A DNA stretch of 59,020 bases from Nephromyces sp. MM_2019 (Eukaryota > Apicomplexa > Aconoidasida > Nephromycida), in contig JADHZB010001803.1 in NCBI GenBank assembly GCA_015657535.1, positions 1 through 59,020 of the forward strand, given 5' to 3'. Position 1 is the stretch's first letter, and every line of letters starts with the position of its first letter. The notes below the pieces were generated by a model. The model did not search any database. It was not told the DNA's origin and worked only from the letters and a program-made list of their open reading frames with translations. The position numbers and the translations under genes are program-made. Of the stretch, positions 47,135 through 58,928 are shown in pieces.

Positions 47135-50100
47135 ATAAATGCATCAATACACGTCCACCACACACGACAAGTTTCCAATATTTCACATTCAAAGTCAACA
47201 AGATACCCAGAACATACACATACGCACACCCACATACACAGACCCACATACAAACACACAAAAAAACACACAGCAATAACCAAGGCTACATAGTTACATC
47301 CACATTGCAATTTTCACACACACAGCAAGAAGCAGATTTTCCATCTTTTTTGGGTAGGAAAAAGAAGTACTGACGATATCTAAAGAAAGTGCCATCAGCA
47401 TTCCTTAATTGAGAGCAATTTCGAAGACGATTTATGCTGTCAGTGAAGAACGGCCTCATTCGCGCAGAGAAGGCATCAGAGAGCTCAATCTGCTCCACAA
47501 GAATCAGAAAAAAAACACAAATCAGCGCCCTAACGCACACACAACAGCGTTTTTAAGAAGCAAGCATCAGCATTTTAACACACAAAAATAAGCGTTTTAC
47601 CGCACAAAAAAGAGGCGAAAGCTATCGATTTAACGAAAAAAGACTGTAAAGCAGCCACGTGTTCTTTTTTGCAAGAGAAATCCCTCAGGCTAATGACTTG
47701 AAGCTGGAGAAAAGCCTCAAATCAACAAACGTGGATGCCTAAAAGAAAAATTCCATCTTCAAACGCTACATGAGATTCAGAAGAACTTTGCAAGCACTCA
47801 GTAGCCTTGAAATCACACACAAGCTGCACGTGAGAGACACACACAAGCTGCACGTGAGAGACACACACAAGCTGCGCGTGAGAGACACACACAAGCTGCA
47901 CGTGAGAGACACACACGAGCTGCACGTGAGAGACACACACAAGCTGCACGTGAGAGACACACACAAGCTGCACGTGAGAGACACACACAAGCTGCACGTG
48001 AGAGACACACACAAGCTGCACGTGAGAGACACACACAAGCTGCNNNNNNNNNNNNNNNNNNNNNNNNNNNNNNNNNNNNNNNNNNNNNNNNNNNNNNNNN
48101 NNNNNNNNNNNNNNNNNNNNNNNNNNNNNNNNNNNNNNNNNNNNNNNNNNNNNNNNNNNNNNNNNNNNNNNNNNNNNNNNNNNNNNNNNNNNNNNNNNNN
48201 NNNNNNNNNNNNNNNNNNNNNNNNNNNNNNNNNNNNNNNNNNNNNNNNNNNNNNNNNNNNNNNNNNNNNNNNNNNNNNNNNNNNNNNNNNNNNNNNNNNN
48301 NNNNNNNNNNNNNNNNNNNNNNNNNNNNNNNNNNNNNNNNNNNNNNNNNNNNNNNNNNAGCTGCACGTGAGAGACACACACAAGCTGCACGTGAGAGACA
48401 CACACAAGCTGCACGTGAGAGACACACACAAGCTGCACGTGAGAGACACACACTAGAAGCGTGTGAAAGTTACAATGCTTACGAGGGCAACACGTGAGAC
48501 ATATCCGGGAGACACACACAAGAAATTTAGGGGATACACATACAAGGTATAAAAGACTTATATACAAGATATATAAGAGAGGACATAGGGAAGATGAGAG
48601 ATACACACACGAAATGCAGAAAATAGACGCACACGACACACCTAAGGCATACACAAGACGCACAAAAGACACATACGCAAAAGGCATATAGAAGACACAC
48701 AGCACAAGCCCCCCATACAACACACAAAAAAAAACACACACACACCGGAAGATTAGATAACTTCTCATTCAAACGGCCTTCGGAGTTTGATTTCATTGAG
48801 TTTTCGTCAATTCTAAGCGTAGAAAGTGGATATTTTCTCATCTTCTTGCCTCCAACCATGTGTGCCCGGTGCTTTGGCTTATAATCTCCAATTAAATGTT
48901 TAAGTACTTCATCAGCATTCGTACACATCCTAACAGCAACTACTTCAGCTACTCCAAGCTCAGGATTCATCTGATACTCCTGATGCTCTCCAATATACCA
49001 CTTTAGTGGGGGGCATCTGTTTCTTTTTGGGTAGCGTCGTGATCCCTGAGAGAGAAGTGCGTGCGTGAGTGTGCGTGAGATCGGTGGGACGCAGGAGTTG
49101 AATGTGTGTTCGTGTGCAGAATTGTTGGAAATCAGCAACTGATCGTGTATGTCTATGCAAGTGTACGTTTTTGTGTGTGTGTGTGTGTATGTATGTGTGT
49201 GTGTGGGTGGGTGGGCGCGTGGATTTGTGTATTTTGCGTGAGTTCGCAAGTGTGTGAATGCCTGTATACCCGCATGTTTGCAAGTAAAAGTGTGCGCGTT
49301 CGATCAAAAACATGGAATTGTGTGTTACAATCGTTTCATGGGGTTTTGAAAAAGATGTGCAGCGGAATAACACCTAACTGAACTAATCAATAAGCCGCGA
49401 AAATAAGGAGGAATCTCAAAGAAGCAGCTGTGGAAGACCAATCACACACACACAAGCACACAGATACATAATCACGCACACACACCCAGATACCCACACA
49501 CATATCCACACCAATCCACACAAACACATACAAACACACACACATGCACTCACATACACATATTTACATACAAACACACAAATAAATAATCATGCACACA
49601 CACACACACACACATATCCACACCAATCCACACATATCCACACCAATCCACACAAACACACAAAAACACACACAAACACACACAAACACACACAAACACA
49701 CACACATACACATATTTACATACAAACACACAGATAAATAATCATGCACACACACACACACACATATCCACACCAATCCACACAAACACACACAAACACA
49801 CACATACAAACACACACAAACACACACACATACAAACACACACACATACACATATTTACATACAAACACACAGATAAATAATCATGCACACACACACACA
49901 CACACCAACGAAGTAATCGCCCATAGGAGCAAACAAAGTACTCCTAGGGCTGATTAACACACAGAGGCAACTTTTCACAGCACGAAAAAGACACTGAAGA
50001 CACCACAAGCATCTTCATCTCCCTATACTCTCGTCAGTGCATGTAAACTAACCTGATGTATAGGAGAGAGCTCCACGTGTGCTGTCATCATTTCAGTTTT

Positions 50101-53100
50101 AATCTTCTTATTAGATCTGAAGCCTACAAATCTTCGTCCTATCTTTTTGCGAGATGCTGGCAAAGAATCTCTAAGCTGAGAATCGCAAGTAAATTCAAGG
50201 GCGAAGATGAATGGCAAACACACATCTTGAAAGTTGGGTGGTATGTACACACATTGAAAGCTGAATGATGCACACACACTTTGAAAAGAATTGGTGGAAA
50301 GATAGCATAAGAGGGTGAAGAAACTGATTAATGAGTGCATACATGAGAAGCAGTAGCATCAGAATGAGTAAGGTACCATAGGGGAAGGATTAACTGCAAG
50401 AAAACAGCGTATATACACCCTCAAGCTTCTACCAAAGAAGTCCAAGGGCAGTGTAAATAAAACTACACCAACACAAGAGCGGCGGCACACACAGCGTATA
50501 TATACCTGCATAAACGTAGCAGTACATGAAGTGTATCTACCCATATACCAACGCAAATCTAGCAGCACACACAGTGTATATACACCTAAAGAATTATCGC
50601 ACTGAGAGATATAAAACTAGTAATTAAACTACACTTTTGCAGCTTCAGGAGGTAAAAGTATCCTAGCAACCACACAAACACAGAAACACGCAGTAACTGA
50701 CAGAAAATTAGATTCTTTTTCATATATACATACACACACACACTGATGACTTACTGCTAAAGCTTTAGATTCTTCCTCAGGGTGTGGATCGGTTTGAACA
50801 GCATGAGAAACCGAAGAAACAGCTGCTTTCTCTATTATCCGGGCTTTCTGTAAGGCCATATGCATACGAGGAGTAGATAATTCCCCAGCTGAGTAGTAAC
50901 GCAAGGGGAGGAAGCTTATGTCAAAAAAGCAGCGTATTCAGCCCTGCAGCTCTTCATCTTGTGTGTGTGCAAATGTACGTGATCTATATGTGACATGCAT
51001 GTGCGTATGTGGGTTTGTATGTGTGTGTGATGCAGGTGCGACGTGGACAAGCGTGCATGTGAACCTTTGTATGTGTGTCTGCATGTTTGGGCGTCTTGTT
51101 GCTGGACGTGCCAGTGTGTTAATGTGTGTGTACGCAATATCTTGCCCTCTCACCTGGAGGAGTTCGCAAGATCTCTTCAGTGTTAATGCGTAGCCCCAGT
51201 GTGTTCAAATCATTAGAATCTTCCGGATCACCTTCATCCAAATGAAAGCTACCAGGAGAAGGTGGAAGATCAGCATCTTCATCGTTTTCTGAGGAGAAAA
51301 AATGATAAAAAGAAGAAGCAGAAAAATAGCAGATAATAGTTTGATGCTACTGTATATACAGTGCATACAACACACGCTCACTGACGCTAAGAAAAACTAT
51401 ATGCTAGAAAAAGAGTGAGTCACACACACAAAGTAGGTGAAATGATCCACATGAAATATTGAGATCTGACAAAGCTGAAAAGCAGTGTACATACACGGGA
51501 TGAAAGGTAGCGTAATAATGTGTCGGTGCCACATCTTATCAAAGGTTCTTATGAAAGGAAAAGGTGCAATATTAACATACATCAACACACAAGCACATGA
51601 ACACACACCAATACACAAGAAAATTTACACACATCAAAACACGCCAACACACACACCACATACACACTACACACGCACATACACCACCACCACCACACGC
51701 ACCTAAAGCAGGTAACTCCAAAGCACTCAATATTTCTTCATTTGAAGCATTCCTTCCATTCTCAGCCCTAGGTGTACGTAAACGCTCTTCTACTATCCCA
51801 TCCTTCTCTCCAGCCTCAGATAGTGGAACCTGCCTGTCCTTCGAGCTTTCAGCTGATGAACTTGCTCCTTGCAGATCGCGAGAAGACGAGCTCGTCGTAT
51901 CAGTCTGAGCAACGCCCACCTGCCCTGACTTACTCTTACGATTACCAGCAGAAGCCGACATCCCTGCTCCTCCTCCCGCCACATCAGCGGATCTTTGGCC
52001 CCACATCTGCTTCCTGCCTTGCCTAGGCTGAACGCCATCCACAAAACCCCCAATAATAGGAGCTGCACCGTTCTCCACCCCCCTCTCCTCAGCGTCTAAT
52101 GTATTCTTCTGCAGTTGCTTCCCCCTCCTACCAGCCTCATCATTAGCTGAAGCCGCCAAAGAAGCAGAATGAGGGGAATCGCTCGCTGCAGCAGCTCCTC
52201 CGATGCTTGCCTCAGTATCTTGGCTATCCCTTATCGTCTTCTTGGAGTTTAGGATGTTACTGAGGGCATTAACCTATACACACACACACACACACACACA
52301 CACATGGGGCGGGAGGGGAAAATGGAAGCAAAGTAGCATTAGAGTACAAAAACAAGCGGTGGTGAGAATATATAAGGGGATTTGAGGGATTTTTACACAC
52401 AGAGAGAAGATAGGGACACTATAGCAGCTCATCACATCCTTTAATACATTTTTCAGGAGAGCTTAAACACAGGCACACACACGCATCAATCGCAGTCCCT
52501 CCCACACGATTCCCCCTACCTGGAACACAAGAAAAAAACATACTAATAACAACCCCCTCAAACCTAATCCCCTCCAACACGCATACACTGTCCCATAAAA
52601 CACACCTCCAACCCAATCTCCTCCAACACACACAGCTCACACACCTGGAAAGCATTACTTCCAATAGAGGAAGTAGGTAAATCTATCGACTCTTTAGCTC
52701 TCAGGAAGATCTCAAAGAGATCTTTACCTTCTTGATAGATCTGATGAAACTGAGGGTCAGATATAGTTAACTCGCGATTCAGACGATTACGATAGTAATC
52801 GATTAAGATATCAACTATACGAGGATCATACTGGGAGGGGCGTAGAGTAGAGCTCTCATCAGAAGAAGGGGGCTGTTGGGGGGTGATGGCGGGGCCGTTA
52901 GCCGAGGGTTCTGGGAAAGAGGCACAATCAAGAGAGGTGGTGGGATCAGTAAAAGAGTGGAGGGGGGAATTGGCTAACAGATGTGAAGAGAAGAGGTAGA
53001 AAGGGGGGTGCAGTTGAAGACTAGGGGGTTGGGTTTGCTAAGAGTGAGGCAGAAGGGTAGAGAATCTATGTGTGGTGGGCGTGTGTGTGTGTGCGTATGT

Positions 53101-56100
53101 GCATCTGGATGTGTTGGTGTCATTGTGTGTAAGTGTGGTTTTGAGTGTTTGCGTATGGGCGTCACTGTGTGTGTACAGGTACACCCCGGATCGCTGGGTG
53201 AAACCTACTGAGCAAACTTTGAATTCATAACACACACAGAAATTACTAGCAAAAAAATTCAGAGAGCACGTTAGCACTGAGAAAAACATGTTTAACCAGC
53301 AGATATAGCAGGAAATATAAGCTAAGAGCTATAAAAAGATGCTTTTTGGGGGTGTACGTACACCTATTGGTTCCCTGAAGGGTGGCTTGGTGGGTATGTG
53401 ATGTGGATTAAGGGGTTTCTGCGCGTATATTAAAGAGCAGCGGGGGTGTTAAGGCAGGCTTGGGATGTGGGAAGGGTTTCTGTACGCATCTCAAGGACGG
53501 TGGGGATTTTATGGCATTTATGAGGTATGGGGGGGGGGGTTCTGCGTGAATCTAAGGGGGGGTGTTTTCACATGTTTATGAGGTGTGAAGGGAGGGGTGT
53601 ATGTACACCCCCAAACAAGAAGGAGAAAAAACGAGTTTTATTCCCCAAAAAAAGCTGGCGGGTGTCTGTAAGCACATCGGTTTTATGGTATACACACAAT
53701 AGTAAGCAGGAAATCATGAAATTCACCTGCATGTCTTGATTCATCAACACCATTTTCAACACACGCAGCTGATCCAGCTATGGAATTGTTATCGTTCTCC
53801 ATCTGCTGCATTATATAGTGGAAGGGACTTTTAGCAACAGAAAGAGGTCTAGCCTCATCACTTACTGAAGGATGCTCATCAACTCTTCCTGCAGGTTAAA
53901 TGCTTCTTACTGGCGTTTTTTCAAGCATACACACGCACGAAAAGTAGGAAGATGAAAAGGAAAAACGACAAAAATTCGCGCTCCAGAGGAGGGAGAATCT
54001 CAAGGGGGTTCCAGAGATTCCCCTCCCCCCTATAGGAAGAAAATGGCGTAGAACTAACCTCCAGAGAAACTGCCATCGGGGGGAATTGCTTCGGCTGATG
54101 AGTAAAGGGGGTGTAAATACACCCCCAAACTCTGTTCAGAAGGAAAAAAAGACTCTGTAACGAAGCCTTGGTGCATCGCATTCTCCTCTACAGAGGCAGA
54201 GATCTCAGCATTCTCGGTGTCGACATCTGTGTGCAGTCACAGGGTTGTTGCAGTGTTTCAAGGAAAGCAGGAAAAAGGTTATGCATATGTGTGTGTATGT
54301 GCACCTGAGGAGCTCATTAGTTGATAACCTGTAGAGGTGTATCTGAACTGGGGAGCTCCTATCCAATAGGCTTGTGCAGTGCATATATACACGAAAAGCT
54401 CAAGCTTAATACCCTTCTCCAGTGTATCTACACCCAAACAGCTCCTACTAACTAGACAGACAAATTAAAAAAAAGCTCAAATTCCTTCATTTTTGGAAAG
54501 ACTTTTCTCTGCCTCTTGTACACGTTTTTCCTTCTATAAAACACCTTATTCTTCCCATAAAGCCCCCCAAAACCCCAAAAAACGCTCCAAAACATACAGG
54601 AAGAAGAGTGCCAGTATACTCAAAGTTTTACCTTTTCCCTGACGTAATGGTAATTTTAATGAGGAAGAAGACACTTCTTTTGTAGAGTCAAAGTAACTTT
54701 GAGTTGGCTGAAGACGAAACAGGCGCAAAATAATGATATTTTTTGGAAAGCTCCTGCTAGTTTCTCAAACATTTAGCTCAGAAGCCAGTGTACATACACC
54801 ACTCGGCAGCAACATTTAGGAGATGCAGGAAGAATCAGAAAAAACTTAAATTTCCTTGGAAAAAGCTTCATTTTGCAGGCTTTACTAGGATAAAAAGCAC
54901 TTTCTCTGCACACATTCGCTGCTTATAACAAGCTTCTTCAGCAGGTAGGCACACTGAAAAGGCATCAAAAAAAAGCAACAATTAGCAGCCTCTTAAACCT
55001 TCATTTAAATGATATGATGGTATCTTCAAAAACTGAAGTTCTCACACAAAAAAAAACTCACAGGTGACACAGGAGCAACGTCAATAAGAGGTGCCGCGGG
55101 GATAAAAGATGGAGCATCATTCGTAGGCTGTAAGAACACATACACACACATTCAAACACACGTTGAGAAGAAAAAAAAGGGTAGTTCTTGAGCAATGCAC
55201 ATACATGAAGAACAAGTTGAAGGCTCAATCCGCAACACACTCTTTAAGAACTATCAACCCAACCTCCATAAGGCATCCCTTAAAAGCACCACTTCCTCCC
55301 CTTCACACCAAAGCACACAGCCTCAAAAACCACCATTCCCCCCTCTTCCTTACCTCAGCATCACACCCCCCCAACCTACCCCTTCCACATTACACCCCCC
55401 AAACTCATCACTTCTCCCTCCCCTCATCCCGCTAACCCAACCCTTCCTTCTCTCCACACCCCCCTCCTACTCTAACCTAGAAACTGCCAACATACCTACC
55501 CCCATAAACTCCCACCACCTGCACAGCGCTGCACCTACTTTAAGAGTGGAATAACGATGTTCCACACTTCCAGCAGTCCCAGCGAAAACATCAGCATTAT
55601 AGCGGCTTATTGCAGAGGTGTGTGTGTAAAGCATCGGATAGTCGGTGCTGTAGAAACTTCCCCTCGGAACGCTCCCCTCAAACGCTCGCTTACCTTCCAC
55701 CCCTCCCACCCCAGAAGGGGTAGCTTTGCGAGCCTTCAACGCTGAAAGGGGGAGGTTTCCATCATTTCGCCCCACATTTAACAGCCTCTCACCCCCCACG
55801 TGTGGAGAGCCAATCACTTGAAGATCACAGAAGGGGTTTTGATGAGAGTCTGCTCTTCGGAAGTTGAGGGGGGTGCTGAGAAGGTGTGTGTGCAAGCCTT
55901 CAGGCTTAAAGGCTAGCGTTTCTTTGGGGGCCGCCAAAGGGTTAACAAATGTTGTAGAGAAACGCCTTCTTCTACCTTGAAAAATGAAGTTAACCCCCCG
56001 CTCTCCCACGTGTGCTGCGTGTGTGGCTTTCTGTTGATAAGAAGATGCAGTGGAAAACCTCGGGGTAACAAAGTCTGTGCTGTGTGCTGTGTTAGCAACC

Positions 56101-58019
56101 TCATTGGAAGAGCTTAGCAGTGCTTCGCTGCGGGAGCGTGCATGAGAAGAGGTAGGATGCCTTGCGGTATCTGCAGTTCTATGCTGGGAGGAGGGTGGGG
56201 GCTGAGATTGGGGGGGCTGAGAGATGAAAGGGTTATCTATACTACGAGTATCGACGTATTTTGAATCTCTCGGCAAACCCAGAAACCCCCCACGCCTCAC
56301 CACAGAATCTTCTCTCAAGCCATTCGCATCGAGTGTAGGTACACCCCTCGAGGGTAACAATTCGGGATCCTCTTCTAGGGAAAACCTTAAGCGATGCCTC
56401 CCGTTATTCTCTAATTCTAGAGAAGGGCTTACGCTGAGGGAAGAGATATCTTCGTCTGAGAGGGTGGAGGGTAGTAAACATATATGGGATATGAGAGGAG
56501 TTTAGAAAGCTGTGTGGGTGTGTGAGCGTGTGTGTGTCGGTCTGCGTGGGTGGGTGTGTCGGTGTCTGGAGGCGCATTAGAGTAGCTGTGGCTTTAGGGG
56601 TGCTACAAGCGTGAAAGTCCTGAATGCGGGCATGTGTGTGCGTGCAAGTGTGTAACATTGTGTGTTGATACGTGCGTGTGTTCGTGAGCATGCTAAATTT
56701 CATACATGTATACACCTACAGCCCAAAAAGGAACTAACCAAAGAAATCCTTGAAACTCTCTTCAGAAAAAAGTGATGAAATTTCATCATCAAATTTTGAA
56801 GCGGAAGAATCAGCAGTAGAAGATATTCTCGTCTGAAGATGAAGAAGAAGGAGGAAATGGGGTGTACGTATACTTGAGAGAGAATGTATAGGCAAACGAG
56901 TAAGGAAAGAGAGGGTGGTTGTCTATAAAGCAGCGTGCTACTCTATACAATGAATGGTGGCACACACAAATGACTGGTTACACACACAAATGAATAGTGG
57001 CATAAAAAAAGCTCTGCAGCACAAAGGAAGCCCTGGAACATACACAAATAAGAGGTGACACACACAAAGGAAGCCCTGGAACATATACAAGGAGCTTCGG
57101 AGTTCTTAGGAATGAGCTGCTTGAAGAGCACATCGCAAGGAGAATAGGGAAGCAAAAAAAAGGCAAAAAAAAACATCGGACTCTGTTCCAGCACAGACAA
57201 GCGTAGATAAGAGCAGATAAGCATACACAAGAATGCATGGCCAGAGATAAGCGCATAAAACAATACACACACAGATATTCTATACACCACCAAACACACC
57301 CACACACACACACACGCACACGCACACACCCACACACACACACACGCACACGCACACACCCACACACACACACGCACACGCACACACCCACACACACACA
57401 CGCACACACACGCACGCACACACACCCACACACACGCACGCACACACACACACACCCACAACCCCCCACACACTCTCACACACACATACCTTATTAGTAA
57501 TATCGCCATCCATAATATCAGGAGCAAGCTTATTCAGCAGCCAATCATAAGGATATTCGGGGATTTCTACGTTGTAAACTTCAATTTCTTCATCTTCAGC
57601 CTCTTGAATAGGCTCTGGAGGCTCTGCTTTCTTCTGAATGCTAAAAAACATACAAAAACAGCGGAAAAGGTGATTAAATAAGTAAAGGAAGGGGGGTTTA
57701 AATAAGAAAAATGGCTCTAATCATGACAAGCATAGGGTTCGTGATCGATTCACGCACACACAGAGGTACCAAAATTGGATTAAAAATCGCAGCACGCGTA
57801 GGAGCTCATGAATGCACACACTCAAGCACATACACACACAAGTTGCAGAAAAAATCGTAACATAAATTGCATTAAACTACAAGCAAACACAAGAAAAAAC
57901 TATACACATATACTGAATTCAACTAGAAATATACGCACACAAATCTACCTTAAATCAGCGGACGCATCGCAGTTAACCCAGAAAATTCCAAAACGATCAT
58001 CTAAACTTGGTTCGCTCAT
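44744..58019 (-). CDS. Centromere protein C (CENP-C/Mif2) homologue, 19 exons
   Basis: Exons 5' to 3': 58019-57949, 57640-57490, 56832-56739, 56455-55500, 55127-55062, 54707-54632, 54226-54059, 53888-53727, 52973-52645, 52273-51703, 51288-51154, 50888-50755, 50175-50053, 49045-48746, 47489-47324, 46807-46734, 46530-46432, 46035-45911, 44789-44744. All are GT-AG, every join is in phase, and the total is 3846 nt (1281 aa). Residues 1015-1032, RRYPKRNRCPPLKWYIGE, match the CENP-C motif (RR...KR-x-R...PL-x-[YW]-[WY]-x-G-E), which in known CENP-C binds the H2A-H2B acidic patch and the CENP-A nucleosome tail. Residues about 1193-1281 match the Mif2/CENP-C cupin that dimerises the protein: IKVPPGNY, then TGDHIF, GDSFVIP, WSLKNAS and AEIWFNLVKV. 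The order motif then C-terminal cupin is diagnostic. Residues 1-1000 are mostly Ser/Pro/acidic and probably disordered, especially exon 4 (about 106-424); residues about 620-690 are helical. It would act at the centromere as the inner kinetochore scaffold. The exact start and the donor of exon 15 (GTGTGT, chosen by phase) are the weakest points. Confidence 0.85.
45879..45892. repeat. Inverted repeat GGTGTA-AA-TACACC
   Basis: Six-base arms match perfectly around a two-base centre. It is in the last intron of the CENP-C gene, about 20 bases inside the donor of exon 18. Confidence 0.8.
47089..47132. repeat. (CA)n microsatellite, about 22 repeats
   Basis: Uninterrupted alternating CA in the intron between CENP-C exons 15 and 16; it reads (TG)n in the sense of the gene. 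Confidence 0.95.
47821..48454. repeat. 24-bp minisatellite with an assembly gap
   Basis: Nearly identical 24-base units, each containing AGCTGCACGTGAGAG followed by an (AC) run. About 9.3 copies precede and 3.9 follow a run of N at 48044-48358 (315 N). One copy has GCGCGTG and one has GAGCTG; the others agree. The array sits in the intron between CENP-C exons 14 and 15. The unit length divides by three, so all frames stay open and give periodic false proteins on both strands. The true copy number is unknown because the gap lies inside the array. Confidence 0.95.
48986..49045 (-). other. CENP-C motif coding segment
   Basis: The first 20 codons of exon 14 encode GS followed by RRYPKRNRCPPLKWYIGE. 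The twin Arg, the K-R-x-R block, the Pro-Leu pair, the Trp-Tyr aromatic pair and the closing Gly-Glu occupy the positions expected for the motif. There is one extra residue between the twin Arg and the Lys-Arg block compared with the usual animal spacing, and Trp-Tyr is in place of Tyr-Trp. Confidence 0.88.
49440..49905. repeat. CA-rich minisatellite with 140-155-bp period
   Basis: Three copies of a segment containing CATATTTACATACAAACACAC, then ATAAATAATCATGCACACAC, at about 49557, 49712 and 49853. They are separated by CA-rich words and CACACCAATCCACACA. It lies in the intron between CENP-C exons 13 and 14. The same intron holds a GT-rich block on this strand at about 49055-49260, so the two blocks are complementary within one transcript. 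Confidence 0.8.
50574..50585. repeat. Perfect palindrome GTGTATATACAC
   Basis: Member of the GTGTA-NN-TACAC family in the intron between CENP-C exons 12 and 13. Near-copies (CGTATATACACC, CGTATATATACC) occur at about 50408 and 50499 in the same intron. Confidence 0.8.
51349..51362. repeat. Perfect palindrome ACTGTATATACAGT
   Basis: It lies in the intron between CENP-C exons 10 and 11, with a GTGTA-CA-TACAC copy at 51486-51497 in the same intron. It shares the ACTGTA arm with the palindrome at 58077. Confidence 0.85.
53351..53364. repeat. Perfect palindrome GGTGTACGTACACC
   Basis: It lies in the intron between CENP-C exons 8 and 9. A second copy, GGGGTGTA-TG-TACACCCC with eight-base arms, lies at 53594-53611 in the same intron. 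Confidence 0.9.
54107..54126. repeat. Inverted repeat GGGGGTGTA-AA-TACACCCCC inside an exon
   Basis: Nine-base arms match perfectly around a two-base centre. Unlike most members of the family it lies within CENP-C exon 7, where the frame stays open through it (LGVYLHPLYSS). The same bases also offer GT and AG sites that would remove only 28 bases, too short for a credible intron. Confidence 0.85.
56515..56690. repeat. GT-rich tract in CENP-C intron 3
   Basis: Imperfect GTGTGTGTCGGTCTGCGTG and GTGGGTGTGTC words, oriented TG on the plus strand. The neighbouring intron 2 carries the opposite orientation (57296-57484). Confidence 0.75.
57296..57484. repeat. CA/CCCACA/GCACACG minisatellite in CENP-C intron 2
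   Basis: Roughly 30-base units of (CA)n interrupted by CACCCACA and CGCACACGCACA are repeated four to five times and end five bases before the donor of exon 2. Frames on both strands stay open through it and are artefacts. Confidence 0.9.
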
Positions 58020-58928
58020 CTTCAGCAACACACACTAATGAAGAGCTCTTATCATAGCATCTGCGAGAGGAGCTCCACTGTACGTACAGTCAAAGAAAGC
58101 GGATGAACAAAGCTGATCACACGCCCAAACTGAAGACCACCACATCACGTACATCGAAGATTATCACGCACACACTGAAGACCACACCATCGACGCTTCC
58201 TCAAGCTTCTTACCAAACGCAGAGATTATCACAAAAGATATGATTTTCATTCCATTTTTTGTGTGTGTGCATGAAGTAGATGAAGAAGCAGTCTTCAAAC
58301 TGAAGAAAAAACAATAAAATCAAGGCAGTTACCTATTGAAGATGATGCGAAAATGAAACTTCCTTTAGTGTATACTCTTAACTCAGCAAAAAGTGGGAAT
58401 TTAAGCATAAAGCGCAGTAGCTTGGGAAGAAGGGAGTGGATATGCACATACACTCTTTGAAATGGGAGATGCATGATAGGAACACACATAAAAAAATGCT
58501 GAAATACATCGAATATTATACACAGAAGCAATAAGCGCAACGCACACAAAAGCTCAGTCACATACAGCACACAAACACTTAACATACTTAATTATAGGTC
58601 CATAAAATGATTTTACGGAAAAGATGAATTCCCACATACAGCAAAAATTAGGGTCAGAGATTTAAACGTGTGTGCCTGTGTATACTTTTGGGGCTCTATG
58701 TGTGTGTTCCTTATAATTCTCTAGGTGCTTGTGCTCTTTGACGCTTCGTGTGTGTGCTTTATGGTTCCATGTATGTACTAATCATAGTTGTCTGCATTCT
58801 GCGTGCTTTCTGACTCTCTCGTTATCACTCTCTCACTTCCTGTGTGTTCGTAAGTGCTCTCTGACTACTTTTTCCTCACTCTCTCTGTCTCTCCGTGGGT
58901 TTGTGTGCGTGCAATTGATCCCTGACTC

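Noticed and set aside
47821..48454. A CRISPR array.
   Set aside because: The units are contiguous with no variable spacers, in an intron of a eukaryotic gene.
47722..48768. Long open frames on both strands through 47.7-48.8 kb.
   Set aside because: They run through the 24-bp repeat and the N gap. The unit length is a multiple of three, so openness is automatic.
54087..54122. A 28-base intron inside CENP-C exon 7 (GTGTAT...CATCAG).
   Set aside because: It is too short to splice, and the frame is open straight through with consistent phase on both sides.
56943..57527. Cys/Val-rich or His/Thr-rich proteins at (CA/GT)n tracts, here and at 34.3, 41.3, 46.8, 49.6 and 53.1 kb.
   Set aside because: Dinucleotide repeats stay open in every frame; the peptides are periodic and lie in introns of the models above.
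28000..58000. A rule that (TG)n always lies on the sense strand of introns, which would reveal gene direction.
   Set aside because: It holds for many introns but fails at 32860-33130, 34355-34530, 49055-49260 and 56515-56690, so it was not used as evidence for strand.
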